64,000 nucleotides of DNA from Rhizobium brockwellii (GCF_000769405.2 NZ_CP053440.1:248001-312000); one strand, 5' to 3'. Positions 54,647 to 64,000 are shown, counted from the stretch's first letter. Numbers and translations: made by a program. Notes: generated by a model not told the origin, from the letters alone.

Positions 54647-55558
54647 TCAGACGTCGTCATAGCAGAGCGCCCATTGGTCGCCGATATACCAGCAGCGTCC
54701 GATCCGCGGCTCCGTCTTCCAGAGCAGGCTTTTGACGAACTCGATGCCGCCGCGCCTGAAGGCGGCTGTCAGCGCCTCGATCTCGTTATCGTCGATTGTC
54801 AATCCACCATTGGCGCAGACGAAATAGGCTGTGCCGATCCAACGCGCCGCAAACCCACCCTCGCCGCGCTCAATCCGAAGTGCGGCACCATGGGATGCAT
54901 GACGGCCGCCTTTCGGCGGTCGGTCCTGGCGCGGTACGCCGAGTGGCAGAACCAGACGCCCTCCAGGCCGAAGCCTTTCGATCCAGGGTTCCGCTGGCCG
55001 CGCGACGGCGAAATTCACATAGATCGCATCCACCTCCTGTTGCGGCCATTGGCTGCCGTCGGCGTTAATGACGCTGACATTGGCGCGATCAGCAAGCGCT
55101 GTTTGAGCGAGGGCAGCCAGATCGGGATCCATCTCGACGGCATAGACATGACCGGAAGTGCCGACCAACTCTGCGAGAATTGCGCTGTAATAACCGGTGC
55201 CGGCACCGATATGGGCGATGCGATCGCCGATTTGTATGTCTAGCTCTGCCAGGAGTCGGGCATGCAGTGAGGGACTGCCATTGTTGACACCCTTTTCGGA
55301 CTGCAGGGCGAATAGCACGTCCTGATAGGCCAGAACCAAATCGGAGGAGGGGAGGGGGTGATATCCGCCGCCCAGGTTGGCGATCTCCCATGGCGGCGGA
55401 CCGAGGAATTTTTCGCGCGGGACGGTGGCAAAGGCAGCTTCGATCCGCGGGTTCGTCGTCGCGGCGGTTGCCACCACCTGATGGGCGTAAGCGCGGCGGA
55501 TCACCGCCAGTTCGTCGGCCGTGAACATCGCAGTCGGTATGGACAAATCTCCGGACAT
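54647..55558 (-). CDS. Protein-L-isoaspartate O-methyltransferase-like SAM-dependent methyltransferase
   Basis: A 303-residue methyltransferase, longer than standard Pcm (about 210). The N-terminus has the Pcm-like VPREKFLGPP region, then the SAM-binding motif I RIAHIGAGTGYYSAILAELV, motif with YAVEMDPDLAALAQTAL, and PGGRLVLPLGVPRQDR. The C-terminal third (from about residue 220) is extra and unrecognised. Pcm repairs isoaspartyl residues with S-adenosylmethionine; repair activity or another acceptor is possible. It stands alone at the right edge of the gene-poor region. Confidence 0.85.
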   Translation of the reverse strand: MSGDLSIPTAMFTADELAVIRRAYAHQVVATAATTNPRIEAAFATVPREKFLGPPPWEIANLGGGYHPLPSSDLVLAYQDVLFALQSEKGVNNGSPSLHARLLAELDIQIGDRIAHIGAGTGYYSAILAELVGTSGHVYAVEMDPDLAALAQTALADRANVSVINADGSQWPQQEVDAIYVNFAVARPAEPWIERLRPGGRLVLPLGVPRQDRPPKGGRHASHGAALRIERGEGGFAARWIGTAYFVCANGGLTIDDNEIEALTAAFRRGGIEFVKSLLWKTEPRIGRCWYIGDQWALCYDDV

Positions 55559-55834
55559 GGCTTTGATCTGTTCCTTTTTTCCGTCGTTGCGGCTCCAAAT
55601 CCGTCTCTATCCCAAATGCTTGATTTCGTGGGGAGGGAACTCGTGACGGAAGTTAAATGGCACTTCTCTTCCATTTTGGAAAACTACGCTGTTACTTCAT
55701 AAGGTTAATATTCCAGCGTGAGCGGCGACGAGGCAGTATCGGCCTATCGGTCTCCGACAACGGGCGACGCTGAGCAAGGCTGAAGCGGTCGGCCCTTGGA
55801 TGCCAAGCACTTCCACAGCGCCATCGAACACGTT

Positions 55835-56344
55835 TCAGGCGTCGGGTATCGTGTGATGCCTGGCGCCCACTCTGAAACGCTTCTTGATCCTATCGACGGG
55901 CGTCCCGTCCTGAAGCGGAACCTGGACCAGCCGGTCATAGGTCTCGAAGCCCATCTTTGTGTAATAGCCAAGGCCGCTGACATTGTCGGCGCGGATGGTC
56001 GCGTTGATGAATTCGAGCCCGAGTTCTTCCGCCGCCGCTCGGGTTGCGGGGAAAAGAGCGCTGCCGACGCCTGCGGTCCTGGGGTTCATGCGGGCAAAGG
56101 TCGCGATGTCGGCGAAGCCTTTTGGCGGATCGCCGTATAAGCTCAGCGACTGAAAACCGACGAGTGACTGATCGTGCTCTACAACATGGCAGGTCAGAGG
56201 AAACTCGCCATCGATGAACCAGTCCGCGAACTCGGCAGCTGAAAGCGGCGTCTCGAGTGCGGTCGTTCCACCGGCAAGGATGATCTCGTTCAGGAGACTG
56301 CTCAGCTCCGCCGCGTCGGCGGAGACGGCCTTTCGAATGTGCAT
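55835..56344 (-). CDS. GNAT family N-acetyltransferase
   Basis: A 169-residue acetyl-CoA-dependent acetyltransferase. The fold is indicated by MHIRKAVSADAAELSSLLNE at the start, the acetyl-CoA loop region MNPRTAGVGSALFPATRAAA and the C-terminal NATIRADNVSGLGYYTKMGF. It acts in the cytoplasm on an amine that cannot be predicted. It is an isolated gene, with 276 bp of featureless DNA on the methyltransferase side (55559-55834) and 121 bp before the sugar operon end. Confidence 0.9.
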   Translation of the reverse strand: MHIRKAVSADAAELSSLLNEIILAGGTTALETPLSAAEFADWFIDGEFPLTCHVVEHDQSLVGFQSLSLYGDPPKGFADIATFARMNPRTAGVGSALFPATRAAAEELGLEFINATIRADNVSGLGYYTKMGFETYDRLVQVPLQDGTPVDRIKKRFRVGARHHTIPDA

Positions 56345-56465
56345 GTCCTGGCTACCTCGTCTTCGACCAACAGCCTGTTGGCGAGACTAGAGAGTACAAG
56401 TCAGCGTTTCGTCTGCAAGGGCAAATTCCGGTTCCGCGTTCGACGGACCTGCTGACGCGTCTAAT

Positions 56466-57536
56466 TCAGACGCTCAAACGCTGCTGCGTCTCCCGGTCGA
56501 AGAAGTGAACCTTGGCCGTTTCGAAAGAAAGCTTCACCGGCTGTTCCGGCACCAGCTCGACACGTTCGCGAACGACCCATGTCAGCTCCCTGCCTTCGAG
56601 CTCCACGGCGACATGGGTTTCCGATCCCGTCGGCTCGACCACCTTGACCACGGCATCCACACCGTTTTCGCCGCCGAAGGTGATGTCTTCGGGACGAATG
56701 CCCAGCGTCAGCGGTCTGTTGGCGGCATTGGCTGGAGCCCGCGAAAGCGTTACGCGTGACCCGCCCGGCAGCGACAATACCGGGTTGCCTGCGCCCTCAA
56801 GGGTTCCCTCGAGAAAGTTCATCGCGGGGGAACCGAGGAAACCGGCGACAAAGATATTGCGTGGTCGGTCATAGAGCTCGAGCGGACTGCCGATCTGTTC
56901 GACGCGACCGCCGTGGAGCACGACGATCTTGTCAGCCATGGTCATGGCTTCGATCTGGTCGTGGGTGACGTAAACGATCGTGGTCTTCAGGCGTTGGTGC
57001 AGAGCCTTGATTTCCGCTCTCATCTTCACGCGCAGTTTCGCATCCAGATTGGAGAGCGGCTCGTCGAAGAGAAAGACTTTCGGATCGCGAACGATGGCCC
57101 GGCCCATGGCGACGCGCTGTCGCTGTCCGCCCGACAGCTGCGCCGGCTTTCGGTCGAGAAGCGGCTGCAATCCGAGAATTGCTGCAGCCTCACCGACCTT
57201 CTGTTCGATTTCCGGCCGCTTGACCCCGGCGAGCTCGAGCGCAAATCCCATGTTCTGGGAGACCGTCATCTGCGGGTATAATGCATAGTTCTGGAAGACC
57301 ATCGCGATATCGCGATCCTTCGGCTGCAGATTGTTCACGACCCGGCCGTCAATGCTGATTTGACCGGCGGTGATATCCTCGAGCCCCGCAATCATGCGCA
57401 ACAATGTCGACTTGCCGCAGCCGGAGGGGCCGACGAGAATGGTAAACTCACCGTCGGCGATCTCGACGTCGACACCATGAATGATATCGACCGGGCCGAA
57501 GGATTTCTTGACGTTTCTGATGCTCAAGCCAGACAT
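56466..57536 (-). CDS. Sugar ABC transporter ATP-binding protein (UgpC/MsmK type)
   Basis: The ATPase of the second sugar importer, 356 residues. It has Walker [11 protein letters not shown]-loop [12 protein letters not shown], signature [12 protein letters not shown], Walker [17 protein letters not shown] and H-loop [11 protein letters not shown]. The C-terminal TOBE/MalK regulatory domain begins near residue 240 ([13 protein letters not shown]). It is last in the minus-strand operon that begins with dhaK and follows the glycosidase-like gene by 20 bp. It is a near twin in its ATPase half to the one at 23171, but belongs to a separate importer. Confidence 0.95.
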   Translation of the reverse strand: MSGLSIRNVKKSFGPVDIIHGVDVEIADGEFTILVGPSGCGKSTLLRMIAGLEDITAGQISIDGRVVNNLQPKDRDIAMVFQNYALYPQMTVSQNMGFALELAGVKRPEIEQKVGEAAAILGLQPLLDRKPAQLSGGQRQRVAMGRAIVRDPKVFLFDEPLSNLDAKLRVKMRAEIKALHQRLKTTIVYVTHDQIEAMTMADKIVVLHGGRVEQIGSPLELYDRPRNIFVAGFLGSPAMNFLEGTLEGAGNPVLSLPGGSRVTLSRAPANAANRPLTLGIRPEDITFGGENGVDAVVKVVEPTGSETHVAVELEGRELTWVVRERVELVPEQPVKLSFETAKVHFFDRETQQRLSV

Positions 57537-57556
57537 TTCGTACCCCTTGTCATCTT

Positions 57557-59077
57557 CTAGCGCTTCCTGCGCACGCGCAGTGCCTGGTACGGCTTGCGCG
57601 GAATTTTTACGCCGAAGGCCGCGTCCGGCTTGCCGCCGCGCACGACCGAGCCATGGCGCGTCGGATGCGGAACGGGAGCCGCCACCTTCTCCGCCGGCGT
57701 GATCGTCATCTCCCAGGTGTCAATGAGATCGATATCATAGTCGTCGCCGTCGACAGGCAGGCCGGTGGACCAGACCACCGGCTGATGCTCGCCGAAATAA
57801 ATCAGGCGAAAGTCGCCATCGCCGTCGCGGGCGCCCGACACGCGAGACCATGGCCATTCACCGATGATGCCCAGTGGCTCGAGGCCGTGCTTAACATCGG
57901 CTTCCAGGAGGTCGCGGAGGAAGGCGATGCGCTTCCACGCTTCGCCGCGCAGTTCCCCGCCCTTGGCCCACCAGATCAGGTCCTCGGGGTGGGAATAGGT
58001 TTCGCCGTGGCCGGCATAGCCGCCGCGCGCCATCGTGATCCAGAAGCGATGCACGAGCTCCTGCGCATTGAGATTGCCCCATGATTGCAGGATGTCGCCC
58101 TCATATTCCGGCTCGTCGTTGACGACAGGCTTGCCGTAGGAATCGCGCCATTCCTGGGTCCGCTTGACGTCAGGGTTCTGAATGCAGGTGTGGGTCACCC
58201 ATGGCTTGCGGTGATCGAAATTCGCCGTCACGTCGCCATTATGGATGGAGCGCAGGTGCTGGTAGGGGTCGTTCTCTTCCAGGATGTGGAAGTAGCGATC
58301 CCACTGCTCCATCGGCTTTGTATCGATGAGGAAATCATATTCATTGGCAAGCGACCACCAGACGTTCCGGTAGGCGGCGAGACGAGCGGCCAGATATTCG
58401 ACATAGCGAAAATCCTGTTCGGCCGACATGTCGGCATAGCCCCACCGGTCATAGGGGTGGAAGATGATGATATCGGCTTCGATTCCCAACTGGCAGAGCG
58501 CTGCGACCTGCTTCTCGAAGTGCTGGAACGAGGCGGGATTCGGACGATCGAAGTCTTCCTTTCCGTCCGCTCCGCGTTCGAAGGAGGCGTGCAACGGCTC
58601 GTTGACGTTGTAGGGATAATCCTTCGGAAACACACCCATCCGCATCTTGTTGAAGCGGGCCTTTTTGAGGGTTTCGAGGGTCTGCTTCTGCATGTCGAGC
58701 GGCTGGTGCGTCCAGGCATAGCAGGTCGTCCCAAAGCACAGGAACGGGGTGCCGTCGGCATAGGCGAAGTGGAATTTGTTGCGCACGCGCACCGGGCCGT
58801 GATTGGCGGGCGAAGGCTCGCTCGCGGTCAATGCGCCGGTCTTGCCGTCGAGTGCGGCAGTCTTGGAACGGGTCGAAAACGACCACTCGCCTTCGATGTC
58901 CGGCATGAAGCGGATACGGTAGGTCCCGTTGCCGTCATAGAAGCCCGGCACGCGGACTTCGCGGCTCTTATGGGTGAACACGGCATCGAATGCCACGTCG
59001 AGATAGGGATTGTCGCCGGAGGGTCCATCAAAGGAGGCCTCGAACACGCCCCATTTTTCGACTGTTGCATCAGACAT
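57557..59077 (-). CDS. DUF5060/DUF4038/DUF5605 glycoside-hydrolase-like protein
   Basis: A putative glycosidase of 506 residues. Domains in order: an N-terminal beta-sandwich DUF5060 (about 8-90, [20 protein letters not shown]), a TIM-barrel DUF4038 (about 100-410, [20 protein letters not shown]) and a C-terminal DUF5605 beta domain (about 415-500). Candidate catalytic acids are the Glu in [11 protein letters not shown] and the Glu residues in [11 protein letters not shown], which sit where GH-A clan acid/base and nucleophile residues usually do. There is no signal peptide. Lying inside a sugar importer operon, it probably hydrolyses the imported glycoside. Bond and substrate are unknown. Confidence 0.88.
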   Translation of the reverse strand: MSDATVEKWGVFEASFDGPSGDNPYLDVAFDAVFTHKSREVRVPGFYDGNGTYRIRFMPDIEGEWSFSTRSKTAALDGKTGALTASEPSPANHGPVRVRNKFHFAYADGTPFLCFGTTCYAWTHQPLDMQKQTLETLKKARFNKMRMGVFPKDYPYNVNEPLHASFERGADGKEDFDRPNPASFQHFEKQVAALCQLGIEADIIIFHPYDRWGYADMSAEQDFRYVEYLAARLAAYRNVWWSLANEYDFLIDTKPMEQWDRYFHILEENDPYQHLRSIHNGDVTANFDHRKPWVTHTCIQNPDVKRTQEWRDSYGKPVVNDEPEYEGDILQSWGNLNAQELVHRFWITMARGGYAGHGETYSHPEDLIWWAKGGELRGEAWKRIAFLRDLLEADVKHGLEPLGIIGEWPWSRVSGARDGDGDFRLIYFGEHQPVVWSTGLPVDGDDYDIDLIDTWEMTITPAEKVAAPVPHPTRHGSVVRGGKPDAAFGVKIPRKPYQALRVRRKR

Positions 59078-59111
59078 AGAATATTCTCCTCGTGGAATGC
59101 TTTTCGTGGTC

Positions 59112-59996
59112 CTAGCCTTTGACGGCGCCGGAGGTCAGGCCAGAGACGAAGTAACGCTGGAAGATGAGATAGACGATCGTCGCCGGCAGGACGGTCATCA
59201 CGATGGCCGCATTGAGCTGGCCGTAATTGCTCGAGAACTGTCCCTGAAACGACATCAGGCCGAGCGGCAAGGTCCACATGTGCTGATCCTGGAGCAGCAC
59301 CAGCGCCATGGCGAATTCGTTCCAGGTGGAGACGAAGTCGAGGATGAGCAGTGCGGCGAGCACGGGCAGGCACACCGGCAGAAAGATCCGTCTGAAGATG
59401 ATGAAGTGGCTTGCACCGTCGATCAGTGCTGCTTCCGACAGCTCCTTGGGAATGCTCTTGAAGAAGCCGTGCAGGATGAAGACCTGATAGGGAACGCCGA
59501 AGGCGATGTAGGGAAGGATGACGCCGGGGTAGGTGTCGATCAGGCCGAGTGAATTCACCAGGGTAAAGAGCGGCGCAAGCATCACCTGGAAGGGGATCAT
59601 CGTGCCGAATACGACGAGCAGCAGCAGGGCCTTGGTGATCTTCAGCTTGATCTTGGCCAGAGCATAGGCGGCCATTGCCGAAAGGAACAGCCCGAGCGGC
59701 ACCTTGATGACGGTGATGATGACGCTGTTGAAGAAGGAGTTTGCGAAGTTACCGCGGCTCCATGCGGCGCTGTAGTTTTCGAAAGCGAGATCGGTTGGTG
59801 GCACGAAGGCGCCCGTGCCCGTCACCGCCGCCGGCGTCTTCAAGGAGGTGAAGACAATGAAGACGAATGGCGCGACCCAGACGATCGCCACGATAACAAG
59901 CGTGATCCAGAGACCGATCAGAATGGGATCCCGCTTCATCGACGATGGTTCGACCTGCAGATGCACTGCGGTCTGGTCGCTCGGCACTGCTGTCAC
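59112..59996 (-). CDS. Carbohydrate ABC transporter permease (MalG/UgpE type)
   Basis: An inner-membrane permease of 294 residues. The EAA loop is LSEAALIDGASHFIIFRRIF, and several hydrophobic segments follow a longer N-terminal cytoplasmic stretch. The start at 59996 overlaps the stop of the partner permease by 4 bp. It forms the membrane channel with the MalF-like partner. An ATG at 59939 (MKRDPILIG) would be a shorter alternative start. Confidence 0.93.
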   Translation of the reverse strand: MTAVPSDQTAVHLQVEPSSMKRDPILIGLWITLVIVAIVWVAPFVFIVFTSLKTPAAVTGTGAFVPPTDLAFENYSAAWSRGNFANSFFNSVIITVIKVPLGLFLSAMAAYALAKIKLKITKALLLLVVFGTMIPFQVMLAPLFTLVNSLGLIDTYPGVILPYIAFGVPYQVFILHGFFKSIPKELSEAALIDGASHFIIFRRIFLPVCLPVLAALLILDFVSTWNEFAMALVLLQDQHMWTLPLGLMSFQGQFSSNYGQLNAAIVMTVLPATIVYLIFQRYFVSGLTSGAVKG

Positions 59997-60892
59997 GATT
60001 CAGCCTCCTCGTGCTTCTGGGTCCATCTCAGATAGGGAATGACGACGGCCATGGTGATCAGCAGCAGCACGACCGAAATCGCCGCACCTCGTCCGAAATC
60101 GAAGATCTGCATCGCCTGCGTGAACGCCCAGAGCGCCAGCATCTGGGTAGACTGCGCCGGACCGCCGCCTGTCAGACCATAGACGATGTCGAAAGCCTTC
60201 AGGGAGGAGATGACGGAAAGAACGAGAACGATTGTGATCGTCGGGCGCAATGCCGGCAATGTCACATGCTTGAACACCGCCCAGCGGCCGGCGCCATCGA
60301 TGCGGGCGGCCTCGACGAGTGTCTGAGAGACGTTCTGCAGGCCCGCCAGGAACAGGACCATCGAGAAGCCGACCGTCTGCCAGAGATAGGCGACAAAAAC
60401 CGAATAAAGGGCGATATCCCTGTTGCCCAGCCAGTCATTGATCCAGCCCTGCATGCCCCACGAGGTGAGCAGCTGGCTGAAAAGGCCGAAGAACGGATCG
60501 TACATCCACTTCCACATGGTGGCGACGGCAATCGGCGCGATGATAACAGGCAGATAAAAGATGGCCCTGAGGCCATTGCGGCCGAATATCTTCTGATTGA
60601 GGCTCAGCGCCAGCAGCAGTCCGATCATCGGCGGGAAGATCAGGCTCATCAAGGTCCAGATCACGGTATTGCGGAACGCAACCCAGAAGACAGGGTCCTT
60701 CGTGAAAATCGCCGAGTAGTTTGCAAGCCCCACGAATTGTCGATTGGGATCGAGTCCGTTCCATTTCTGAAAGCTCAGGATCACGACGTTGAGCATCGGG
60801 TAGAGAGCGAAGACCGCGTAAATCGCGAGTGCTGGCACGAGCAGGATGAGCGCTTGTACGCGCGGATCATGTGTCGATTGTCGAAGTGACAT
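59993..60892 (-). CDS. Carbohydrate ABC transporter permease (MalF/UgpA type)
   Basis: An inner-membrane permease of 299 residues. The EAA loop is LVEAARIDGAGRWAVFKHVT, and the C-terminal part has YGLTGGGPAQSTQMLALW. ATG 60892 has a strong AGGAGGAAAGC upstream; the much longer in-frame extension runs antisense to nothing useful and overlaps the binding-protein gene, so it is rejected. It follows the binding-protein gene by 92 bp and is coupled to the MalG-like permease. Confidence 0.94.
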   Translation of the reverse strand: MSLRQSTHDPRVQALILLVPALAIYAVFALYPMLNVVILSFQKWNGLDPNRQFVGLANYSAIFTKDPVFWVAFRNTVIWTLMSLIFPPMIGLLLALSLNQKIFGRNGLRAIFYLPVIIAPIAVATMWKWMYDPFFGLFSQLLTSWGMQGWINDWLGNRDIALYSVFVAYLWQTVGFSMVLFLAGLQNVSQTLVEAARIDGAGRWAVFKHVTLPALRPTITIVLVLSVISSLKAFDIVYGLTGGGPAQSTQMLALWAFTQAMQIFDFGRGAAISVVLLLITMAVVIPYLRWTQKHEEAES

Positions 60893-60984
60893 GCTTTCCT
60901 CCTGGCAGTGAAGCGGCTGCCAGCTGATGAAAGAATGTGCCGGTCGATCGACAACTGGTCGATCGACTGGCACCTCGGGAGGAA

Positions 60985-62238
60985 TCAGCTTCGGCTTGCG
61001 ATGAAGCTCTGCAGCTGCTTGGCCGCGTCGGCCGGCTCGGTGTTGCCGGAGGCCACATTGTTGATGACCCGGAAATATTCCGTCGTGACGTCGAGCGGGA
61101 ACGCCTGGTCGCCGTTCATGTACACCTTGCCGTATTTCTGGAAGATCCCCAGCCATTCCGCCTCTAGCGGCTTCTGGTTGGCATATTGGACGTTCTTGTT
61201 GACGGAGGTTGAACTCAGCTGGCCGAGCAGGTCCTGCTGGACCTTCGTCGAGAGGAAGTAGTCGAGGAACTTCGCCGCTAAATCAGGGCTCTTGCTCTTG
61301 GTGCTGATGTAGTTGTACTCGGCGAAACCGTAGAGACGATCGGTATTGGTCGGGAAGGGGAAAATCCCGTAGTCGTCGAGATTGGCGCCGGAGCCGTTAA
61401 GCTGGCTGACCAGCCAGTCGCCTTCGAGCATCATCGCCGCACGGCCTGCGGTGAAGAGGCTGTACGACTGTTTGTTGTCGATGCCCATGAATGGCTGCAG
61501 CGTATAGTCCTTCGTCCACTTCGCAAACTCCGCGAAGGATTCCGTCGCGCAGGGTTCCTTGGTCCAGTCCAGCGTCATCGCCTTCAGTGCATCGTGTTTT
61601 TCAGCACCGCACTTCGTTTCAAGGATGACGTCCATGAGGCGCATGACGTGCCAGTTGACCGTGCCGCCGAAGGTGAAGGCAGGGATGCCTGCAGCCTTCA
61701 GCTTATCGGCCGCGGCAAGGAATTCCTCGTAGGTCTTCGGCTCTTCCTTGATGCCGGCCTGTTCGAAAAGCTTCTTGTTGTAATAGACGGCCTCACCCTT
61801 GAAGGTGAAGGGGACACCGTGTTTGCCGCCGGGATAGAGGTCGGCAAAAGCCGCTGCCGAGGGCAGCAATTCGTCGTTCCACTTATACTCGGCATAGTAC
61901 TTGTCGAGGGGCAGGGACAGACCGGCCTTCACATACTCACCACCGAGACCGAGGCCGGCCCAGCTGAAATAAATATCGGGTCCCTTGTCGGAGCCAGCAG
62001 CGACGCGCAAGGCGGTCTTGTGCTCGTCGACGGCGCGCTGAACGATCTCGACATGCGTCCCAGGGTTTGCCGCTTCGAAGTCCGTCGCCACCTTCTTCAG
62101 AGCCGTGTTGGCAGCATTGTTGTCGAAGTTGAGGGTCCAGAGCGTGATGTCCTCCGCAAGAACCGGCGTTGCCGATAGCGACGCCACGGCGATTGCAACG
62201 ATGCTCGCAGTCTTCAATTTCGCAGAAAGGGTCAGCAT
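60985..62238 (-). CDS. Sugar ABC transporter substrate-binding protein
   Basis: A periplasmic sugar receptor of 417 residues. The signal peptide (KTASIVAIAVASLSATPVLA) is cleaved before Glu-Asp-Ile. Mature-domain features are ITLWTLNFDNNAANTALKKV, GPDIYFSWAGLGLGGEY, and GRAAMMLEGDWLVSQL, typical of family 1 binding proteins. It follows dhaL by 71 bp and starts the transport part of the operon. The ligand is not predictable, but the kinase and glycosidase-like partners suggest a glycoside or short sugar. Confidence 0.94.
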   Translation of the reverse strand: MLTLSAKLKTASIVAIAVASLSATPVLAEDITLWTLNFDNNAANTALKKVATDFEAANPGTHVEIVQRAVDEHKTALRVAAGSDKGPDIYFSWAGLGLGGEYVKAGLSLPLDKYYAEYKWNDELLPSAAAFADLYPGGKHGVPFTFKGEAVYYNKKLFEQAGIKEEPKTYEEFLAAADKLKAAGIPAFTFGGTVNWHVMRLMDVILETKCGAEKHDALKAMTLDWTKEPCATESFAEFAKWTKDYTLQPFMGIDNKQSYSLFTAGRAAMMLEGDWLVSQLNGSGANLDDYGIFPFPTNTDRLYGFAEYNYISTKSKSPDLAAKFLDYFLSTKVQQDLLGQLSSTSVNKNVQYANQKPLEAEWLGIFQKYGKVYMNGDQAFPLDVTTEYFRVINNVASGNTEPADAAKQLQSFIASRS

Positions 62239-62294
62239 TACCGTCCTCCTCTTGTAAAGCCGGGCCCCTTGTTGCAGATAGTCGTCGACATGTC

Positions 62295-62311
62295 AACTGG
62301 TATGATGAGTT
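62295..62311. promoter_or_regulatory. GntR-like box before the sugar-binding protein gene
   Basis: AACTGGTATGATGAGTT is an imperfect palindrome with AAC/GTT ends, resembling FadR-subfamily GntR sites (TNGTNNNACNA) with two mismatches. It overlaps the dhaL stop and lies 57 bp upstream of the binding-protein start, so it could mark a second promoter. No GntR gene is in the window. Confidence 0.35.
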
Positions 62312-62954
62312 AACCATCACGACGATGAGCAAATTTGGCCATCGCGGCGATGACGATGACGGCGGATGCGGCGCCGGGATCGATGTGCCCGATCACACGG
62401 TCCCCCAATCGTGAAGCCCGTCCCTTGGTCGCCGTCATGTTGCCGGTCGCTTCGCAGCCTGCGCGCGCTGCCCGCTCGGCCGCCTCGAAGCATTGGGGCA
62501 GGGGCTTTCCCGACTGCCAGGCATCGAGTGCTGCGTCGGCCGCGGGTTTCCAGGCGTCAACCATCGTCTTTTCACCGGGTTCGGCCTTTCCGCGTTCCTG
62601 GATTCCCTGCGCCATTGCCGCAAAGACACGCAGGAAATCGTCATCGCTCAATGTCTGCTTGTCTTTGGCGGCTGCTCCGGCGCGCATGAAGGCGGTGGCA
62701 TATAGCGGGCCGGACGAAGCGCCGACCGCATTCAGGAATGCCTTAGCCGCGACGTTGAATGCGGTTGTCGGGGCAATCCCGGCGTCGAGTTCGCCGACCG
62801 CTTTCGCTGCGGCCTGGCAGCCTGCATCCATGGCAAGGCCGTGATCTCCATCGCCGATGGCGCCGTCCAACGCGCAGAGATGGTCGCTCTCCGCCGCAAT
62901 ATCCTCGGCAATCCCGGCAAACATGCGCTGAAGGTCTTCGGTCGTAAACGTCAT
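62310..62954 (-). CDS. dhaL: Dihydroxyacetone kinase subunit L family protein
   Basis: The nucleotide-binding subunit of a dihydroxyacetone-type kinase, 214 residues, all-helical DhaL fold. The Mg-ADP-binding aspartates are in LDGAIGDGDHGLAMDAG, and the second conserved region is NAVGASSGPLYATAF. In the PTS-dependent type it needs DhaM; no dhaM is seen here, so phosphate may come directly from ATP or from a DhaM elsewhere. It follows dhaK by 3 bp and is coupled with it. It lies upstream of a sugar importer. Confidence 0.92.
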   Translation of the reverse strand: MTFTTEDLQRMFAGIAEDIAAESDHLCALDGAIGDGDHGLAMDAGCQAAAKAVGELDAGIAPTTAFNVAAKAFLNAVGASSGPLYATAFMRAGAAAKDKQTLSDDDFLRVFAAMAQGIQERGKAEPGEKTMVDAWKPAADAALDAWQSGKPLPQCFEAAERAARAGCEATGNMTATKGRASRLGDRVIGHIDPGAASAVIVIAAMAKFAHRRDG

Positions 62955-62957
62955 CGA

Positions 62958-63962
62958 TTACCTCACAAACATCGCGCAATCACAGGGGTGGTCGATCAAT
63001 CGCTGAAGCTCGTCGTCGAGATGCATGACCGTGATCGACGCGCCGGCCATTTCGAGAGAGGTGCAGTAGTTTCCGACGAGCGATGTATGGATAACGAGCC
63101 CGGCATCGTCGAGCCGGGACTTCACGCGCCGCATCATGATGTAGAGTTCCATCATCGGGGTCGAACCCAGCGAATTGACGAGCACGGCGACACGATCGCC
63201 CCGGTCTGCTTTCATTTCGCGAAGAATGCTGTCCATGAGTTCGTCGGTCACCGCGTCGGCCGGCCTCAGCGGCTCACGCGCCACGCCACGCTCTCCATGA
63301 ATGCCCATTCCGATCTCCATCTCCCCTTCGCCGATCAGGAAGTTTGGTCGGAGGGTCTGGGGCAGCGAACAGGGGGAAAGCGCGACGCCCATCGTGTAGG
63401 TTCGCGCATTGGCATGGCGGGCGGCGCGCTCGACATCGTCGAAAGAGTAGAGAAGATCGCAGGCTGCGCCGGCGGCCTTGAAGATGAAGACGTTGCCCGC
63501 CACGCCCCGCCGCTTGTCCTTTTGATCGGCAGGTGCGGACGCCACGTCATCCGTGGTCAGCACGGTGCGCACCTCGATCTCGTCAAGCGCCAGCATTTCG
63601 GCGGCCATGTCGAAGTTCATCACGTCGCCGGCATAATTGCCATACATGAACAGGACGCCGACGCCACCGTCGACCGCCTTGGCGCAGGCGATGATCGGAT
63701 CGGGCGGCGGCGACGCGAACACATTGCCGATTGCGGCCGCGTCTGCCAGCCCCTTGCCGACAAACCCCAGAAATGTCGGTTCGTGCCCGGATCCGCCGCC
63801 GATGACCAAGCCGACCTTGCCCTTACGCGGCCCATTTCTGGCAATGATCCCGCGGGGCACGTCTTCCACGGCGTACAGGTGGCGCGGATGCGCCGCCAAC
63901 ACCCCTTGCAGCATTTCATCGACGGCATCTGCGCCGGCATTGATAAGCTTTTTCGTCTTCAC
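62958..63962 (-). CDS. dhaK: Dihydroxyacetone kinase subunit K family protein
   Basis: The substrate-binding subunit, 334 residues. The covalent substrate-binding residue is His222 (GMGIHGERG; E. coli DhaK His218). The N-terminal GKVGLVIGGGSGHEP motif and GNYAGDVMNFDMAAEM are well kept. It binds dihydroxyacetone or, in sugar-operon paralogues, ketotetroses such as erythrulose, which DhaL then phosphorylates. It is the first gene visible in the minus-strand operon. Only 38 bp of upstream sequence is in the window, so an upstream gene may exist. Confidence 0.93.
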   Translation of the reverse strand: MKTKKLINAGADAVDEMLQGVLAAHPRHLYAVEDVPRGIIARNGPRKGKVGLVIGGGSGHEPTFLGFVGKGLADAAAIGNVFASPPPDPIIACAKAVDGGVGVLFMYGNYAGDVMNFDMAAEMLALDEIEVRTVLTTDDVASAPADQKDKRRGVAGNVFIFKAAGAACDLLYSFDDVERAARHANARTYTMGVALSPCSLPQTLRPNFLIGEGEMEIGMGIHGERGVAREPLRPADAVTDELMDSILREMKADRGDRVAVLVNSLGSTPMMELYIMMRRVKSRLDDAGLVIHTSLVGNYCTSLEMAGASITVMHLDDELQRLIDHPCDCAMFVR

Positions 63963-64000
63963 GCTGATCCTCCCAGTGCAAGCTCCGCCTGCATAATGCG

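Overview
This window looks like a secondary replicon (plasmid) of a Rhizobium, most likely of the R. etli / R. leguminosarum / R. phaseoli group. The DNA is GC-rich and dense with ABC-type sugar and solute importers, TetR and ROK regulators, and overlapping (ATGA) operons. Pantothenate genes (panC-panB) sit directly beside divergent oxyR-katG, an arrangement I recall from the R. etli plasmid p42f. Two identical 16-bp palindromes fitting the RepB-binding (parS) consensus of repABC plasmids support a plasmid origin. No rRNA, tRNA, CRISPR array, intact insertion sequence or repABC genes were seen.

Left third (1-24.3 kb): catabolic modules. A GH3 beta-glucosidase with a PA14 insert, cut by the window edge, diverges from a TetR regulator. 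Next come a gamma-glutamyltransferase and a BMP/nucleoside-type ABC importer (binding protein, ATPase, two permeases), diverging from a RutB-like hydrolase, an amidase and a TetR regulator. This set suggests import and hydrolysis of an amide or ureide compound. A second module holds a GH38 alpha-mannosidase, two ROK regulators, a Gfo/Idh/MocA dehydrogenase, a complete sugar ABC importer and a TIM-barrel isomerase. Two nearly identical operator-like sites, one upstream of each arm, tie it together.

Middle (24.3-51.2 kb): a ProQ/FinO RNA-chaperone homologue; a drug-efflux pair (HlyD plus MFS) with an aldo/keto reductase and a TetR regulator; panCB; oxyR/katG; small secreted proteins (DUF3299, NTF2-like folds, cupin); a four-gene two-component cascade; an HxlR regulator; and an acyl-CoA cluster (MDR reductase, hot-dog thioesterase, acyl-CoA ligase, thiolase) whose thiolase lacks its second catalytic cysteine. 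It ends with an AhpD-like protein, an NmrA-like reductase, a PLP enzyme of sulfur amino-acid metabolism and a BrkB-family membrane protein.

Right (51.2-64 kb): about 3.5 kb without convincing genes, holding the two parS-like palindromes and a three-hairpin RNA gene with anti-Shine-Dalgarno loops that fits the rhizobial 'cuckoo' (alpha-r14) sRNA family. After a Pcm-like methyltransferase and a GNAT acetyltransferase comes a long minus-strand operon: DhaK, DhaL, a sugar-binding protein, two permeases, a DUF5060/DUF4038 glycosidase-like protein and an ABC ATPase. It probably imports a sugar or glycoside and phosphorylates a short ketose derived from it.
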